A stretch of 64,000 nucleotides of DNA from Aliiglaciecola lipolytica (GCF_018860635.1 NZ_JAHKPT010000026.1:186321-250320), one strand, 5' to 3'. Positions 36,660 to 45,131 are shown, counted from the stretch's first letter. Notes: a model not told the origin generated them from the letters alone. Translations and numbers: made by a program.

Positions 36660-37547
36660 ATGAATAAGTCATTAGCTAAAACGTCAAAAGAATTAACCAT
36701 AGAGCATTTAAAGGGCGACTTTGGTGCGCAAATAGTCGATGTAGACTTACCATCAGCAGACCAAGAAACCTTGACCAAAGTAGTCGCGGCGTTTCATCAA
36801 CATGGCGCAATTTTATTACGCAATCAAACAATGGAGCCCGATGACCTAATGCGTTTTATTAACGCTTTTGGTGAGCCGGAGCTGCATACTCAAACCAAAT
36901 TTTGTTTACCTAACTATCCGCATATTTTTAAAATTTCTAATATGCTTGACAAAAATGGTGAACCCATTGGCGCACATAACGACGGTTTAGGCTGGCACAC
37001 TGATTATTCTTACAAAGAAGAACCGGTAATGTGCACTATGCTCTACGCGGTTACCGTTCCTGATGAAGGGGGCGACACCCTGTTAGCTGACCAAGTGGCT
37101 GCCTATGAAGATTTACCAGAAGAGCAAAAAGCACGATTAGATCCGTTAAAAATTCATCATTCATTGGTGCATTTTATTCAAAATCGTGAATTCAATAGCT
37201 ATGAAATTACCGATGAATTGCGTCGCGAAAACCCTGATGTCATTCATCCAATGATCCGCGTCCACCCCGCCGATGGCCGTAAGGCATTGTGGGTTAGTAC
37301 AGGTACGGTAAAGCATATTCTAGGCATGGAAGATGACGAAGCCATGGCTTTGGTCGATGAGCTAGTTGAATACATTACCCAACCTAAGTATGTGTATGCC
37401 CACAAGTGGCAGAAAGGCGACGTGTTAATGTGGGACAACCGTTGCACATTGCATACAGGCACCGTTTACGATGATAAAAAATATCAACGTATGGCACATC
37501 GATTATGGGTCAAAGGTGAAAAACCGATTTCAGTAGGTGACCTGTAG
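36660..37547 (+). CDS. TauD/TfdA-family 2-oxoglutarate-dependent dioxygenase (2)
   Basis: This 295-residue Fe(II)/2-oxoglutarate dioxygenase has iron ligands His113 and Asp115 (GWHTDYS), a distal His at about 265 (CTLHTGTVYDD) and an Arg at about 277-281 for 2-oxoglutarate. The start is the ATG at 36660, with GAGTGAG as ribosome site. A GTG at 36648 is in frame but less likely. The gene ends the rightward catabolic block, 17 bp after the M20 stop. Its stop codon lies inside the first unit of a 70-bp tandem repeat. With the other TauD-type gene at the far end, the cluster holds two oxygenases of this class, likely for different steps. Substrates are unknown. Confidence 0.9.
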   Translation: MNKSLAKTSKELTIEHLKGDFGAQIVDVDLPSADQETLTKVVAAFHQHGAILLRNQTMEPDDLMRFINAFGEPELHTQTKFCLPNYPHIFKISNMLDKNGEPIGAHNDGLGWHTDYSYKEEPVMCTMLYAVTVPDEGGDTLLADQVAAYEDLPEEQKARLDPLKIHHSLVHFIQNREFNSYEITDELRRENPDVIHPMIRVHPADGRKALWVSTGTVKHILGMEDDEAMALVDELVEYITQPKYVYAHKWQKGDVLMWDNRCTLHTGTVYDDKKYQRMAHRLWVKGEKPISVGDL

Positions 37548-37890
37548 ACTGGTATTTATGCCAGTGCAAATTAAATGGATTTCAGGGGCTAGAGCCCCTG
37601 CGACACAACACCTGTAGACTGGCATTTATGCCAGTGGAAATTAAATGGATTTCAGGGGCTAGAACCCCTGCTACACAACACCTGTTGACTGGCATTTATG
37701 TCAGTGGAAATTAAACGGATTTCAAGGGCTAGAGCCCCTGCTACACAAAACCTGTAGACTGGTATTTATGCCAGTGCAAATTAAACGGATTTCAGGGACT
37801 AGAACCCCTGCTACACAACACCTGTAGACTGGCATTTATGTCAGTGGAAATTAAACGGATTTCAGGGGCTAAAGCCCCTGTTACAATTAT
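37541..37890. repeat. Five tandem 70-bp units, each with two hairpins
   Basis: Units begin at 37541, 37611, 37681, 37751 and 37821 and differ by only a few bases. Each unit carries a first inverted repeat, GACTGGCATTTATGCCAGT (sometimes broken, as GGTATTTATGCC or GGCATTTATGTC). A second, CAGGGGCTAGAGCCCCTG, precedes CTACACAACA. Unit 1 covers the TauD stop codon and unit 5 reaches the stop of the convergent VOC gene. It is not a CRISPR array, because the units touch with no varying spacers. It looks like a REP/BIME-type palindromic repeat expanded in tandem. Confidence 0.95.
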
Positions 37891-38378
37891 TCTTGGGTAA
37901 AATGAGCAGGTATCTGAGGTGCATCACCACCTTTTACCCACAATATAATTTCATTACCCCAAGGATCTTGAAAGGCTGCGTTAATACCATTAAATTCAGC
38001 CCAAAAATGATCCTTCCATAAAATACTTGCACCTCGAGACTCTGCACGGGCTAAAATGTCGTCAATATTGTCATCATCACTGACTAAAATCCAAACTCTA
38101 GGCTTACGCCCTTCGGTGGATATAGAGCGGGGCTCAACGCCATCAGGACTGGGATGAGGACGGGCATTTTCAGCTTTATGTATGCCAAGGTGAAAGTTTC
38201 CAATCGTGGTTTCATTGCCTTCACTGTCGTGCATAACACCACCGGGAACCATGCGATGATAAACCCCCATTGGACGAGGGTCATTTTCCCAACCAAACAC
38301 CTCGGCGTAAAACTCACCAGCAGCAGCGGGATCATCAGCGCTGAGATCAACAAAAATAAGGGTATTGGGGTAAGTCAT
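37887..38378 (-). CDS. VOC-superfamily protein (glyoxalase/dioxygenase-like)
   Basis: This 163-residue protein of the vicinal oxygen chelate superfamily has two beta-alpha-beta-beta-beta modules. Recognisable are IFVDLSADDPAAAGEFYAEV with FGWE, a middle NFHLGIHKAENARPH, and a C-terminal FQDPWGNEIILW that carries the usual Glu metal ligand. Such proteins include glyoxalase I, extradiol dioxygenases and resistance proteins; the reaction here is not known. It is transcribed towards the repeat array, and its stop lies inside the last unit. It is separate from the catabolic block by orientation but close enough (340 bp) that a link is possible. Confidence 0.8.
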   Translation of the reverse strand: MTYPNTLIFVDLSADDPAAAGEFYAEVFGWENDPRPMGVYHRMVPGGVMHDSEGNETTIGNFHLGIHKAENARPHPSPDGVEPRSISTEGRKPRVWILVSDDDNIDDILARAESRGASILWKDHFWAEFNGINAAFQDPWGNEIILWVKGGDAPQIPAHFTQE

Positions 38379-38483
38379 TATACTATCCTGTGTTTTACAT
38401 GAATTTACACCTATGATGAATTATTCCTTTACCAATACTTTCATTCATATGCCTTTTTAATTGATTTTATGCATCTGATTGCC

Positions 38484-39158
38484 TTATACCAATCCCCGTT
38501 CAGCAAAAGACACGCAGTCACCATCGCCGACAATAATATGATCCAGTACAGTGACATCAATCAACTCTAAGGCGTGTTTGATACGTTGAGTAATATGTTG
38601 ATCTGCTTGACTAGGCTCTGCGATGCCCGACGGGTGGTTGTGACTTAATATAATTGCCGCTGCATTACACTCTAAGGCTTGTTGAACAATGACTCGAGGG
38701 TAAACACTTGCTGCGTTAATCGTCCCAAAAAACAGTTTTTTGAAGGTAATAAGACGATGTTGGCTGTCGAGCATTAATACCGCAAAGACCTCGTTAGGTT
38801 CGTCACGTAGTTGACTCAGCAGATACTGTTTAGTGCGATTGGCGCTATCAAATGTGTGTGTTCGCGTGAGTGATTGAGCAAAATAGCGTTTCGACATTTC
38901 CAAAGTCGCTTGTAACTGCACATATTTCACTTCGCCCAAACCTTTACCCAAGCAAAATTGGCTTTTACTGGCATTCAGTAAACTGCGCAAAGAGCCAAAC
39001 TGAGTGAGTAATTCACGAGCTAAATCAACAGCACTGCTTCCTTGTACTCCAGTTCTCAAAAAAATAGCGAGAAGTTCTGCGTCTGAAAGAGCTTCACTGC
39101 CCATGGATAGGAGCTTTTCTCTTGGCCGCTCCATTTTTGGCCATTCTGATAGTTTCAT
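38484..39158 (-). CDS. radC: RadC-family JAMM-domain protein
   Basis: The 224-residue protein has the same length as E. coli RadC (YicR). The N-terminal part has the helix-hairpin-helix-like region, and the C-terminal JAMM metalloprotease-like motif is complete: His173, His175 and Asp186 in [15 protein letters not shown]. Its function is not established; a DNA-repair role was once proposed and then withdrawn. The gene is divergent from coaBC, as in E. coli. In E. coli rpmB lies next to radC, whereas here a 16-kb block separates them. Confidence 0.93.
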   Translation of the reverse strand: MKLSEWPKMERPREKLLSMGSEALSDAELLAIFLRTGVQGSSAVDLARELLTQFGSLRSLLNASKSQFCLGKGLGEVKYVQLQATLEMSKRYFAQSLTRTHTFDSANRTKQYLLSQLRDEPNEVFAVLMLDSQHRLITFKKLFFGTINAASVYPRVIVQQALECNAAAIILSHNHPSGIAEPSQADQHITQRIKHALELIDVTVLDHIIVGDGDCVSFAERGLV

Positions 39159-39334
39159 GCATCCGTGCCTGAATTAGGGTTAAAATTACTAGCAATTAGT
39201 CGTATATCACTAATTAAACCTAGCAAATGATCGCCGATCAGGCCAATATTAAGTCATATCAAGTACCTAAGTGTTTTGTCTAACCTTTATATTAGGTAAA
39301 ATGCAGCACAGATTTTTAGTGAATATTTAGACAC

Positions 39335-40543
39335 ATGGCCATTCAAAAGCACAAGGTTTTACTCGGAATTACAGGTGGCATTGCCGCTTATAAAACCCCA
39401 GATTTAATACGCAAACTAACCGTCAAGGACGCTGAGGTACGAGCAGTATTAACCGCTTCAGCCGAACATTTTGTTAGTCCTTTAGCATTGCAAGCAGTAT
39501 CAGGCAATCCGGTTTCTAGCGATTTACTCGATCCGGCTGCAGAAGCAGCTATGGGTCATATAGAGTTGGCGAAATGGGCTGATAGCATTCTTATCGCCCC
39601 TGCCACCGCAAACTTTATTGCTAAACTTGCCCATGGCATGGCCGACGATTTGTTGTCGACGTTATGCTTGGCCAGTACTGCTGAGGTATATATTTCTCCT
39701 GCCATGAATCAGCAAATGTGGAAGGCTGATGCTACGCAGAAGAACCTTTCCATCTTGTCCAATCGTGGGGTCACTATTATTCCACCCGACTCAGGTGAGC
39801 AAGCTTGTGGCGATATTGGGCAAGGACGTATGCCTGAACCTCAGTACTTGGCAGACCTAATCACCCAACCCAAGCCGCCTCAATGCTTGACTGGCAAAAA
39901 AATAGTGATTACGGCAGGACCGACCCGAGAAGCAATTGATCCCGTGCGTTACATCAGCAACCACAGCTCGGGCAAAATGGGTTATGCACTAGCCAATGCG
40001 GCAATAGCCATGGGTGCTGAAGTGACTTTGGTGAGTGGCCCAGTAAATTTAAGCGCTCCTAACAAAGCGAACCTGATTAATGTTGAAAGTGCGCAACAAA
40101 TGCATGATGCCGTTATGGGAAATATACAAAGCGCGGATATTTTCATTGGCTGTGCAGCCGTAGCCGACTATCGTCCTTTAGAAGCGGTAAATCAAAAAAT
40201 CAAGAAGAACAATCAAGAGTTGACCCTTACTTTTACTAAAAACCCTGATATTCTTGCAGATGTCGCAAAACAACAACGGTCAGTGTTCACTGTCGGCTTC
40301 GCTGCCGAAACACAAGACGTTAGTCGTTATGCAAAAGAAAAGCTGGAGCGTAAACAGCTTGATATGATCGCTGCTAATGATGTTTCAAATAGCAACATTG
40401 GATTCAATAGTGATCAAAATGCTTTGACGGTTTTTTGGAAAGAGGGTGAAAAATCTCTCGATGTTGCCGATAAAAAGCAACTTGCTTTTAAATTGATGCA
40501 ATTAGTATCTGAAAAATATAGAAATAAACATGCAACAAAATAA
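39335..40543 (+). CDS. coaBC: Bifunctional CoaBC (phosphopantothenoylcysteine synthetase/decarboxylase)
   Basis: This 402-residue bifunctional enzyme joins cysteine to 4'-phosphopantothenate and decarboxylates the product to 4'-phosphopantetheine, two steps of CoA synthesis. The FMN-dependent CoaC half starts [18 protein letters not shown] and has [14 protein letters not shown] and PAMNQQMW. The CoaC catalytic Cys sits in [14 protein letters not shown]. The CoaB half begins near [17 protein letters not shown] and holds [18 protein letters not shown]. It is divergent from radC and 45 bp upstream of slmA. E. coli has dut between coaBC and slmA; that gene is absent at this position here. Confidence 0.97.
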   Translation: MAIQKHKVLLGITGGIAAYKTPDLIRKLTVKDAEVRAVLTASAEHFVSPLALQAVSGNPVSSDLLDPAAEAAMGHIELAKWADSILIAPATANFIAKLAHGMADDLLSTLCLASTAEVYISPAMNQQMWKADATQKNLSILSNRGVTIIPPDSGEQACGDIGQGRMPEPQYLADLITQPKPPQCLTGKKIVITAGPTREAIDPVRYISNHSSGKMGYALANAAIAMGAEVTLVSGPVNLSAPNKANLINVESAQQMHDAVMGNIQSADIFIGCAAVADYRPLEAVNQKIKKNNQELTLTFTKNPDILADVAKQQRSVFTVGFAAETQDVSRYAKEKLERKQLDMIAANDVSNSNIGFNSDQNALTVFWKEGEKSLDVADKKQLAFKLMQLVSEKYRNKHATK

Positions 40544-40588
40544 CTCTAAGAATAATAATATGGTCCTACAGACAGGGAGACATGATTA

Positions 40589-41179
40589 ATGCCCGCGATT
40601 AAACGTCCAAACCGCAGAGCGCAAATTCTGCAATGTCTAGCAAGTATGCTAGAAAACAACCCTGGACAGCGTATCACTACGGCTAAATTGGCAACAGAAG
40701 TAGGCGTGTCAGAGGCTGCTTTATACCGCCACTTTCCCAGTAAAGCACGGATGTTTGAAGGTTTAATTGAGTTTATCGAAGAAACCTTGTTTTCACGTAT
40801 CAATAAAATTATTAATGAAGAAAAAGATAGCGCTGTGCGTATTCAATTGATTATTCATTTGATTTTAGGTTTCTCAGAAAAAAATCCAGGTATTACCCGC
40901 ATTTTGAACGGTGATGCCTTAATGGGAGAGCAGGAACGTTTACGTGGCAGAATTGCACAGATTTTTGAGCGCCTTGAAACGCAAATAAAACAGGTTTTAA
41001 GAGAACGTAAACTTCGTGAAGGAAAATCATTACCTGCGGATGAAGGTGTGATTGCAAATATGCTGATCTGCTATACCGACGGTCGTATTAATTTGTTTAT
41101 CCGTAGTGATTTCAAACGCCGCCCCACCGAAGATTTTAAAGAAACTTGGCAGTTCATCAACAAACAGTTTTTTTCTTAA
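40589..41179 (+). CDS. slmA: Nucleoid occlusion factor SlmA (TetR family)
   Basis: SlmA binds specific chromosomal sites and blocks FtsZ polymerisation over the nucleoid. The 196-residue protein has the N-terminal helix-turn-helix [19 protein letters not shown] and the family-typical [35 protein letters not shown], and [11 protein letters not shown] segments. It follows coaBC by 45 bp. The genomic order coaBC-slmA is as in many gammaproteobacteria except that dut is missing between. Two or three palindromic repeats follow its 3' end. Confidence is high because nearly every conserved SlmA block is present. Confidence 0.96.
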   Translation: MPAIKRPNRRAQILQCLASMLENNPGQRITTAKLATEVGVSEAALYRHFPSKARMFEGLIEFIEETLFSRINKIINEEKDSAVRIQLIIHLILGFSEKNPGITRILNGDALMGEQERLRGRIAQIFERLETQIKQVLRERKLREGKSLPADEGVIANMLICYTDGRINLFIRSDFKRRPTEDFKETWQFINKQFFS

Positions 41180-41245
41180 ATTCGTTTCGATAATATAATC
41201 CGGTTGCTGATGTTTATTCAATCTGGAAACCGGACATCAGTCAGG

Positions 41246-41372
41246 GGCTAAAGCCCCTGCTACAATTTATACCCGCAGAAAATCGAACATAGCTCAAAGG
41301 CTAAAGCCCCTGCTACAATTTGTACCCGCAAAAAATCGAACATAGCGCAAAGGCTAAAGCTCCTAATACAAT
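41246..41372. repeat. Short tandem array of 53-bp units with GGCTAAAGCC core
   Basis: Units of 53 bp start at 41246 and 41299, with a partial, mutated third from 41352. Each reads GGCTAAAGCCCCTGCTACAA, then TTTATACCCGCAGAAAATCG-like sequence and AACATAGC(T/G)CAAA. A preceding CAGGGGCTAAAGCCCC hairpin covers 41242-41257. The core equals that of the 70-bp repeats at 37.5 kb, but the spacer differs. The array lies between slmA and the TetR gene. Confidence 0.85.
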
Positions 41373-41405
41373 GTCTTGACACAATCTAATTCTCGACTAA
41401 CCTAT

Positions 41406-41423
41406 AAAGAACATATGTTCTTT
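41406..41423. promoter_or_regulatory. Perfect 18-bp palindrome upstream of TetR gene (probable operator)
   Basis: AAAGAACATATGTTCTTT is a perfect inverted repeat 20 bp before the ATG of the TetR-family gene. Such a site beside a TetR gene is typically the regulator's own operator. No second gene diverges from here, so autoregulation is the simplest reading. The regulator's other targets are unknown. Confidence 0.6.
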
Positions 41424-41443
41424 TTTATTTAAGCGAATTTGAT

Positions 41444-42013
41444 ATGCCTCGTAAGGCCCTATACAACGTTGAAGAGGTGCTTGAACAAGCAATTGCGGTC
41501 TTCTTGGAGCATGGTTATCATGGTGCTGCAATGGACGAAATTATCGCCAGAACCGATTTCAACCGACGTGGATTCTATATTGAATTCGGTTCTAAACAGC
41601 AGTTTTTATATATTGTGCTAGCCCATTATCAAGAGCAGCATTTATCCAAAGCGTTTTCACACCTAGAACACAACCAAGGTATGCTTTCTATTCAAGGTTT
41701 TTTCTCAGCTTATATTGATTTGGTTAGAGGTCGAGGCTGTTTGTTAATCAATATTATTACTGAATTAGGCTTCGATGACCTCAAGATCCGAGATATTGGT
41801 CGGCATTATCTGGATCGTCTCCAGATTGACTTTATTGGTTGTTTGGAAAAAGCCCAAAAGCTAGGAGAAGTTAGGCAGGATATCAATATTGAGTCCACCG
41901 GTTTACAGTTATGCAGTTACGTACAAGGATTTGCCGTTAATGGGATTTTAGCCGGTGACACTGATGAACTAATGTTGGCTACTCAGGCCATTTTAGGGCC
42001 ACTGAAACCTTAA
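41444..42013 (+). CDS. TetR/AcrR-family transcriptional regulator
   Basis: This 189-residue TetR-family repressor has an N-terminal three-helix DNA-binding domain, residues about 8-54: EVLEQAIAVFLEHGYHGAAM, then ARTDFNRRGFYIEFGSKQQF. The all-helical C-terminal domain would hold the ligand pocket. An 18-bp perfect palindrome lies 20 bp upstream. The cell ligand and regulated genes are not evident. It is downstream of slmA but separated by 264 bp containing repeats, so it is not in that operon. The following DUF1820 gene is 140 bp away, and a connection is not shown. Confidence 0.88.
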   Translation: MPRKALYNVEEVLEQAIAVFLEHGYHGAAMDEIIARTDFNRRGFYIEFGSKQQFLYIVLAHYQEQHLSKAFSHLEHNQGMLSIQGFFSAYIDLVRGRGCLLINIITELGFDDLKIRDIGRHYLDRLQIDFIGCLEKAQKLGEVRQDINIESTGLQLCSYVQGFAVNGILAGDTDELMLATQAILGPLKP

Positions 42014-42154
42014 TTAAATAGCCTAGTCTTCTCACTTCTGGTTTTCATATTTAATAACCTATATGGTTTTATCAATAGCCTTCGAATTTCACTTGGCGAT
42101 TGTCTCAGTTGTCGTTAGAATTCATGCCCGTTTTGATATCTAAAAGTGAGTAAG

Positions 42155-42478
42155 ATGACAACTAAAAATCCTTTATTTAGGGTACAGTTTGTTAGTAATG
42201 GCGAACGTTATGAAGTTTATGTGCGTGAAGTCAGTCAAGGCAGTATGTTTGGATTTGTGGAGATAGGTGATTTTGTCTGGGATACCCACACAACGCTGGT
42301 ATTAGACCCGAGCCACGAAAAATTAAAAACCGAATTTGCTGATGTAAAACACACTTATATACCTATGCACAGCGTGTTAAGAATTGACGAAGTGAAGAAA
42401 CAAGGTACGGCAAAAATTACTGAATTGTCAGATAAAGTAACGGCATTTCCGAGTCCGATTTACACACCTAAAAATTAG
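42155..42478 (+). CDS. DUF1820 family protein
   Basis: This 107-residue protein matches a family of small proteins of unknown function found in Pseudomonas and relatives. Shared segments are PLFRVQFVSNGERYEVYVREV, GFVEIGDFVWDT and VLDPSHEKLKTEF. YIPMHSVLRIDEV and the terminal proline-rich tail (FPSPIYTP) match as well. It is probably cytoplasmic, with no signal peptide or membrane segment. The frame can also start at a GTG at 42146; the ATG at 42155 is preferred because GTGAG just before it could serve as ribosome site. Neighbours give no functional clue. Confidence 0.85.
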   Translation: MTTKNPLFRVQFVSNGERYEVYVREVSQGSMFGFVEIGDFVWDTHTTLVLDPSHEKLKTEFADVKHTYIPMHSVLRIDEVKKQGTAKITELSDKVTAFPSPIYTPKN

Positions 42479-42587
42479 TACTTTTCCGTACAGCACCTAA
42501 CATACCGTCAATTACAGTTTCAGTACGTTTTGTATTGGAGCCGTTTTGCCTTAAGCTGTAACTATAATAATTAGGAAAAAGTCCAAC

Positions 42588-44345
42588 ATGCATATAGTTT
42601 TGAACAGAGTATCGATATTTTTCTTGCTGTTTCTATGTCTTCCAGTTACCGCATCTGAACAGCAAAAATTACTTCAATTGATGGATGATATTTGGCAATA
42701 CGAGCTATCTATATCACCTGTTTACGCAAGCTCTCAAGGAGTACATGACTTCGATGACAAACTTGCCGATATTTCGCCTGATGGGCTCGCCAAACAAAAC
42801 TCTCAATTCAAAAAATTCTTAAACCAACTAGACCAAATAGATAAACAGCAGTTAGCTCGAACAGATCAAATTAATTTGCTGATGCAGCGTTATCGGGTGC
42901 AAAATTATGTTGATGAATATCATTTCAACGCACATTATGTGCCGTTAACGTCGGAGTACGGTTTTCATAGTGCAATGGCTGGACTCCCCCGTTCGAGTCG
43001 CTTCGCGGATCTAAAAGACTACCAAAATTATCTCACTCGACTTCGTTTAATCCCCGCTTATTTTGCGCAACAAATTGCGTGGATGAAAAAAGGGATGGAA
43101 GTGGGAATGGTTCAACCCAAAACGGTTATGCTGGGGTTTGAAAAGTCGGTTGAGAGTTTTTTTAACGGCCAGGTAGAAGAAAATACATTTTACAGCCCCT
43201 TCCTAAAAATCGATGATATCAATGTTTCTGAGGCACAAAAACGTGCATTAATAATAGAAGCGAAGCAAGTTATCAAACAAGATGTTATGGGTGCTTATCA
43301 ACACTTTTACGATTTTTTAGTCACCGATTATATTCCTAAAGCAAAGTCAGATGTGGCTTCTAAATCTTGGCCTAACGGCGAACAGATGTACCAAAATCGC
43401 GCCCAATATTATACCACTACAGATCTTTCAGTGGATGAAATCCATCAACTGGGATTAACAGAAGTAGCGCGTATACGAGCCCAAATGCAGAGCATTGTGG
43501 ATGAATTAGAGTTCCAAGGTAGTATTAATGAATTTATCCAATTCTTACGTACCGACCCGCAATTTTATGCAAAAACGCCAGTTGAACTGTTGAAACACGC
43601 ATCTTACGTAGCTAAACGCATGGATGCGCAGTTGCCTAAGCTGTTTTACAAGCTACCTCGTACTCCTTACGGCGTAGCCCCCGTTCCTGATGCCATTGCA
43701 CCGAAATACACCACAGGCAGATATGTATCACCAAGGCGTGACGATGAACCTGGTTATTACTGGGTAAACACCTACGCATTAGATAAACGACCTTTATATG
43801 CAATCCCTGCACTGACAATGCATGAAGCGGTTCCGGGCCATCATTTACAAATCTCACTTGCATCAGAGATGAGTGATTTACCAAATGTACGTCGTTACAC
43901 TTACATCTCAGCTTTTGGTGAAGGCTGGGGCTTGTACTCTGAGTTTCTGGGCAAAGAAGTGGGAATTTATCAAACACCCTACGAAGAATTTGGTCGCTTG
44001 AGTTATGAAATGTGGCGAGCGTGCCGTTTGGTGGTTGATACCGGTATGCACATAAAAGGTTGGTCGCGACAGCGCGCTTTAGATTATATGCTAGAGAATA
44101 CAGCGCTTTCAGAACACAACGTGACCACTGAAATCGACCGTTATATCTCTTGGCCAGCACAGGCGCTAGCCTATAAAATTGGCGAGTTAGAGATTAAAAA
44201 ATTACGCGCTGAAGCTGAAGAAGCCCTTGGTGATAAGTTTGATTTACGTGCATTTCATGATGCAGTGTTGGAGTACGGCTCTATCCCACTGTCTGTACTT
44301 AGAGAAAATATTGCTTTATTTATTGAACAACAGAAAAAGTCATAA
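42588..44345 (+). CDS. DUF885 family secreted metallopeptidase-like protein
   Basis: This 585-residue protein has a signal peptide (hydrophobic 9-21, cleavage near VTASE) and a DUF885 domain of the thermolysin-like HExxH type. The signature MHEAVPGHHLQ (residues about 411-421) supplies zinc ligands, with a Glu downstream in SAFGEGWGLYSEFLG. A conserved QMYQNRAQYYTTTDLSVDEI and a C-terminal SWPAQALAYKIGELEIKKLR are also present. Activity is not known from sequence; related proteins are considered peptidases. It ends near a hairpin shared with the convergent EVE gene. It stands alone in its transcript. Confidence 0.88.
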   Translation: MHIVLNRVSIFFLLFLCLPVTASEQQKLLQLMDDIWQYELSISPVYASSQGVHDFDDKLADISPDGLAKQNSQFKKFLNQLDQIDKQQLARTDQINLLMQRYRVQNYVDEYHFNAHYVPLTSEYGFHSAMAGLPRSSRFADLKDYQNYLTRLRLIPAYFAQQIAWMKKGMEVGMVQPKTVMLGFEKSVESFFNGQVEENTFYSPFLKIDDINVSEAQKRALIIEAKQVIKQDVMGAYQHFYDFLVTDYIPKAKSDVASKSWPNGEQMYQNRAQYYTTTDLSVDEIHQLGLTEVARIRAQMQSIVDELEFQGSINEFIQFLRTDPQFYAKTPVELLKHASYVAKRMDAQLPKLFYKLPRTPYGVAPVPDAIAPKYTTGRYVSPRRDDEPGYYWVNTYALDKRPLYAIPALTMHEAVPGHHLQISLASEMSDLPNVRRYTYISAFGEGWGLYSEFLGKEVGIYQTPYEEFGRLSYEMWRACRLVVDTGMHIKGWSRQRALDYMLENTALSEHNVTTEIDRYISWPAQALAYKIGELEIKKLRAEAEEALGDKFDLRAFHDAVLEYGSIPLSVLRENIALFIEQQKKS

Positions 44346-44355
44346 TTTGTAAAAT

Positions 44356-44389
44356 ATGCAGAGCTTCAATGCTCTGCAATCTATTTTTA
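44356..44389. terminator. Bidirectional hairpin between DUF885 and EVE genes
   Basis: GCAGAGC and GCTCTGC form a perfect 7-bp stem with loop TTCAAT. It is followed by a T-rich stretch on the + strand (ATCTATTTTT) and TATTTTAC on the other. It is well placed to stop both converging transcripts. Confidence 0.75.
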
Positions 44390-44390
44390 A

Positions 44391-44858
44391 TTAAAGTTCG
44401 TTACACTCTTTAAGCAAATAAGCGAACTCTTCTGCATTCACGGGCATAATAGACAAACGATGGCCTTTTTGAACCAGACCAATTTGTTGTATCTGCGGCA
44501 TCGCCTTTATGCTTTTTAAGCTCAGGATTTGATTGAATTTTTTAACCAATTTAACATCTACCATATACCATCTAGGCTGCTCAGGATCTGATTTCGGATC
44601 ATAGTATTTTGACTCTGGGTCAAACTGAGTATGATCCGGATAAGCGCCCTTCACCACTTCGGCCAAACCTGCTATTCCGACATTTTTACAACTAGAATGA
44701 TATATGAATACTTGATCACCAAGTTGCACTTTATCCCGCAAAAAGTTGCGAGCCTGATAATTACGAATACCATCCCAATGCTCTGTTTGATTGGCCTTAT
44801 TCGCTAAATCGTCGATGCTAAATGCATCTGGTTCACTCTTAAATAACCAATAATTCAT
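44391..44858 (-). CDS. EVE domain-containing protein
   Basis: This 155-residue protein is one EVE domain (PUA-like fold, formerly DUF55). It begins MNYWLFKSEPDAFSIDDL and continues EHWDGIRNYQARNFLRDKVQLGD, VFIYHSSCKN, and QPRWYMVDVKL. EVE domains resemble YTH/PUA domains and are thought to bind modified bases in RNA or DNA. The fold does not show an enzyme active site. It is divergent from the imuA cassette with the LexA box in the intergenic region, so a role linked to damaged or modified DNA is possible but only by position. Length is typical for the single-domain form. Confidence 0.9.
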   Translation of the reverse strand: MNYWLFKSEPDAFSIDDLANKANQTEHWDGIRNYQARNFLRDKVQLGDQVFIYHSSCKNVGIAGLAEVVKGAYPDHTQFDPESKYYDPKSDPEQPRWYMVDVKLVKKFNQILSLKSIKAMPQIQQIGLVQKGHRLSIMPVNAEEFAYLLKECNEL

Positions 44859-44954
44859 AACCTACCTTTTATGCTCTTTGGTATTACAGCGGTCCATCAT
44901 AATAACTATTGCTTCAACTTACAGCAAAACTTGCATCTATGAAATTGATCAATA

Positions 44955-44974
44955 TACTGTACATAAATACAGTA
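44955..44974. promoter_or_regulatory. LexA (SOS) box controlling imuA-imuB-dnaE2
   Basis: TACTGTACATAAATACAGTA has the full CTGT-N8-ACAG palindrome of gammaproteobacterial LexA sites and differs from the classic TACTGTATATATATACAGTA consensus at only two positions. It lies between the EVE gene start (44858) and imuA (45132), overlapping a TATAAA-like -10 at 44973-44978. The leader from here to imuA is about 157 nt. This would place the error-prone polymerase cassette under SOS control, as known for ImuABC operons. Confidence 0.92.
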
Positions 44975-45131
44975 TAAATTATACCTGTTTATTATGCTCG
45001 ATAATAAAATTGTTATGGATAGTAGAGCGGGGGTTTGCACGTAATAGCGGACTATTTTTAGAACCTCCAACGCCGTAGGCGTAAAAATAGCATTGTCGAG
45101 ATGCGGTACTTATCCGGAGTTTAAGTTATTT

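Noticed and set aside
36644-36667. Small ATG frame in front of the second TauD gene
   Set aside because: It gives only seven codons before a stop and overlaps the preferred ribosome site of the TauD gene.
21943-37547. Catabolic block considered as a prophage or integrative element
   Set aside because: No integrase, phage structural genes, tRNA target or attachment-type direct repeats were seen at either border.
37541-37890. Repeats considered as a CRISPR array
   Set aside because: Units are contiguous with no unique spacers, each contains two hairpins, and no cas genes are present.
45015-45044. Nine-codon leader peptide in the imuA leader
   Set aside because: There is no ribosome site and no regulatory codons; short ATG-to-stop stretches are expected by chance.
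44878-45078. 66-codon frame between the EVE gene and imuA
   Set aside because: It runs through the LexA box and leader hairpin, has no ribosome site and no recognisable protein features.
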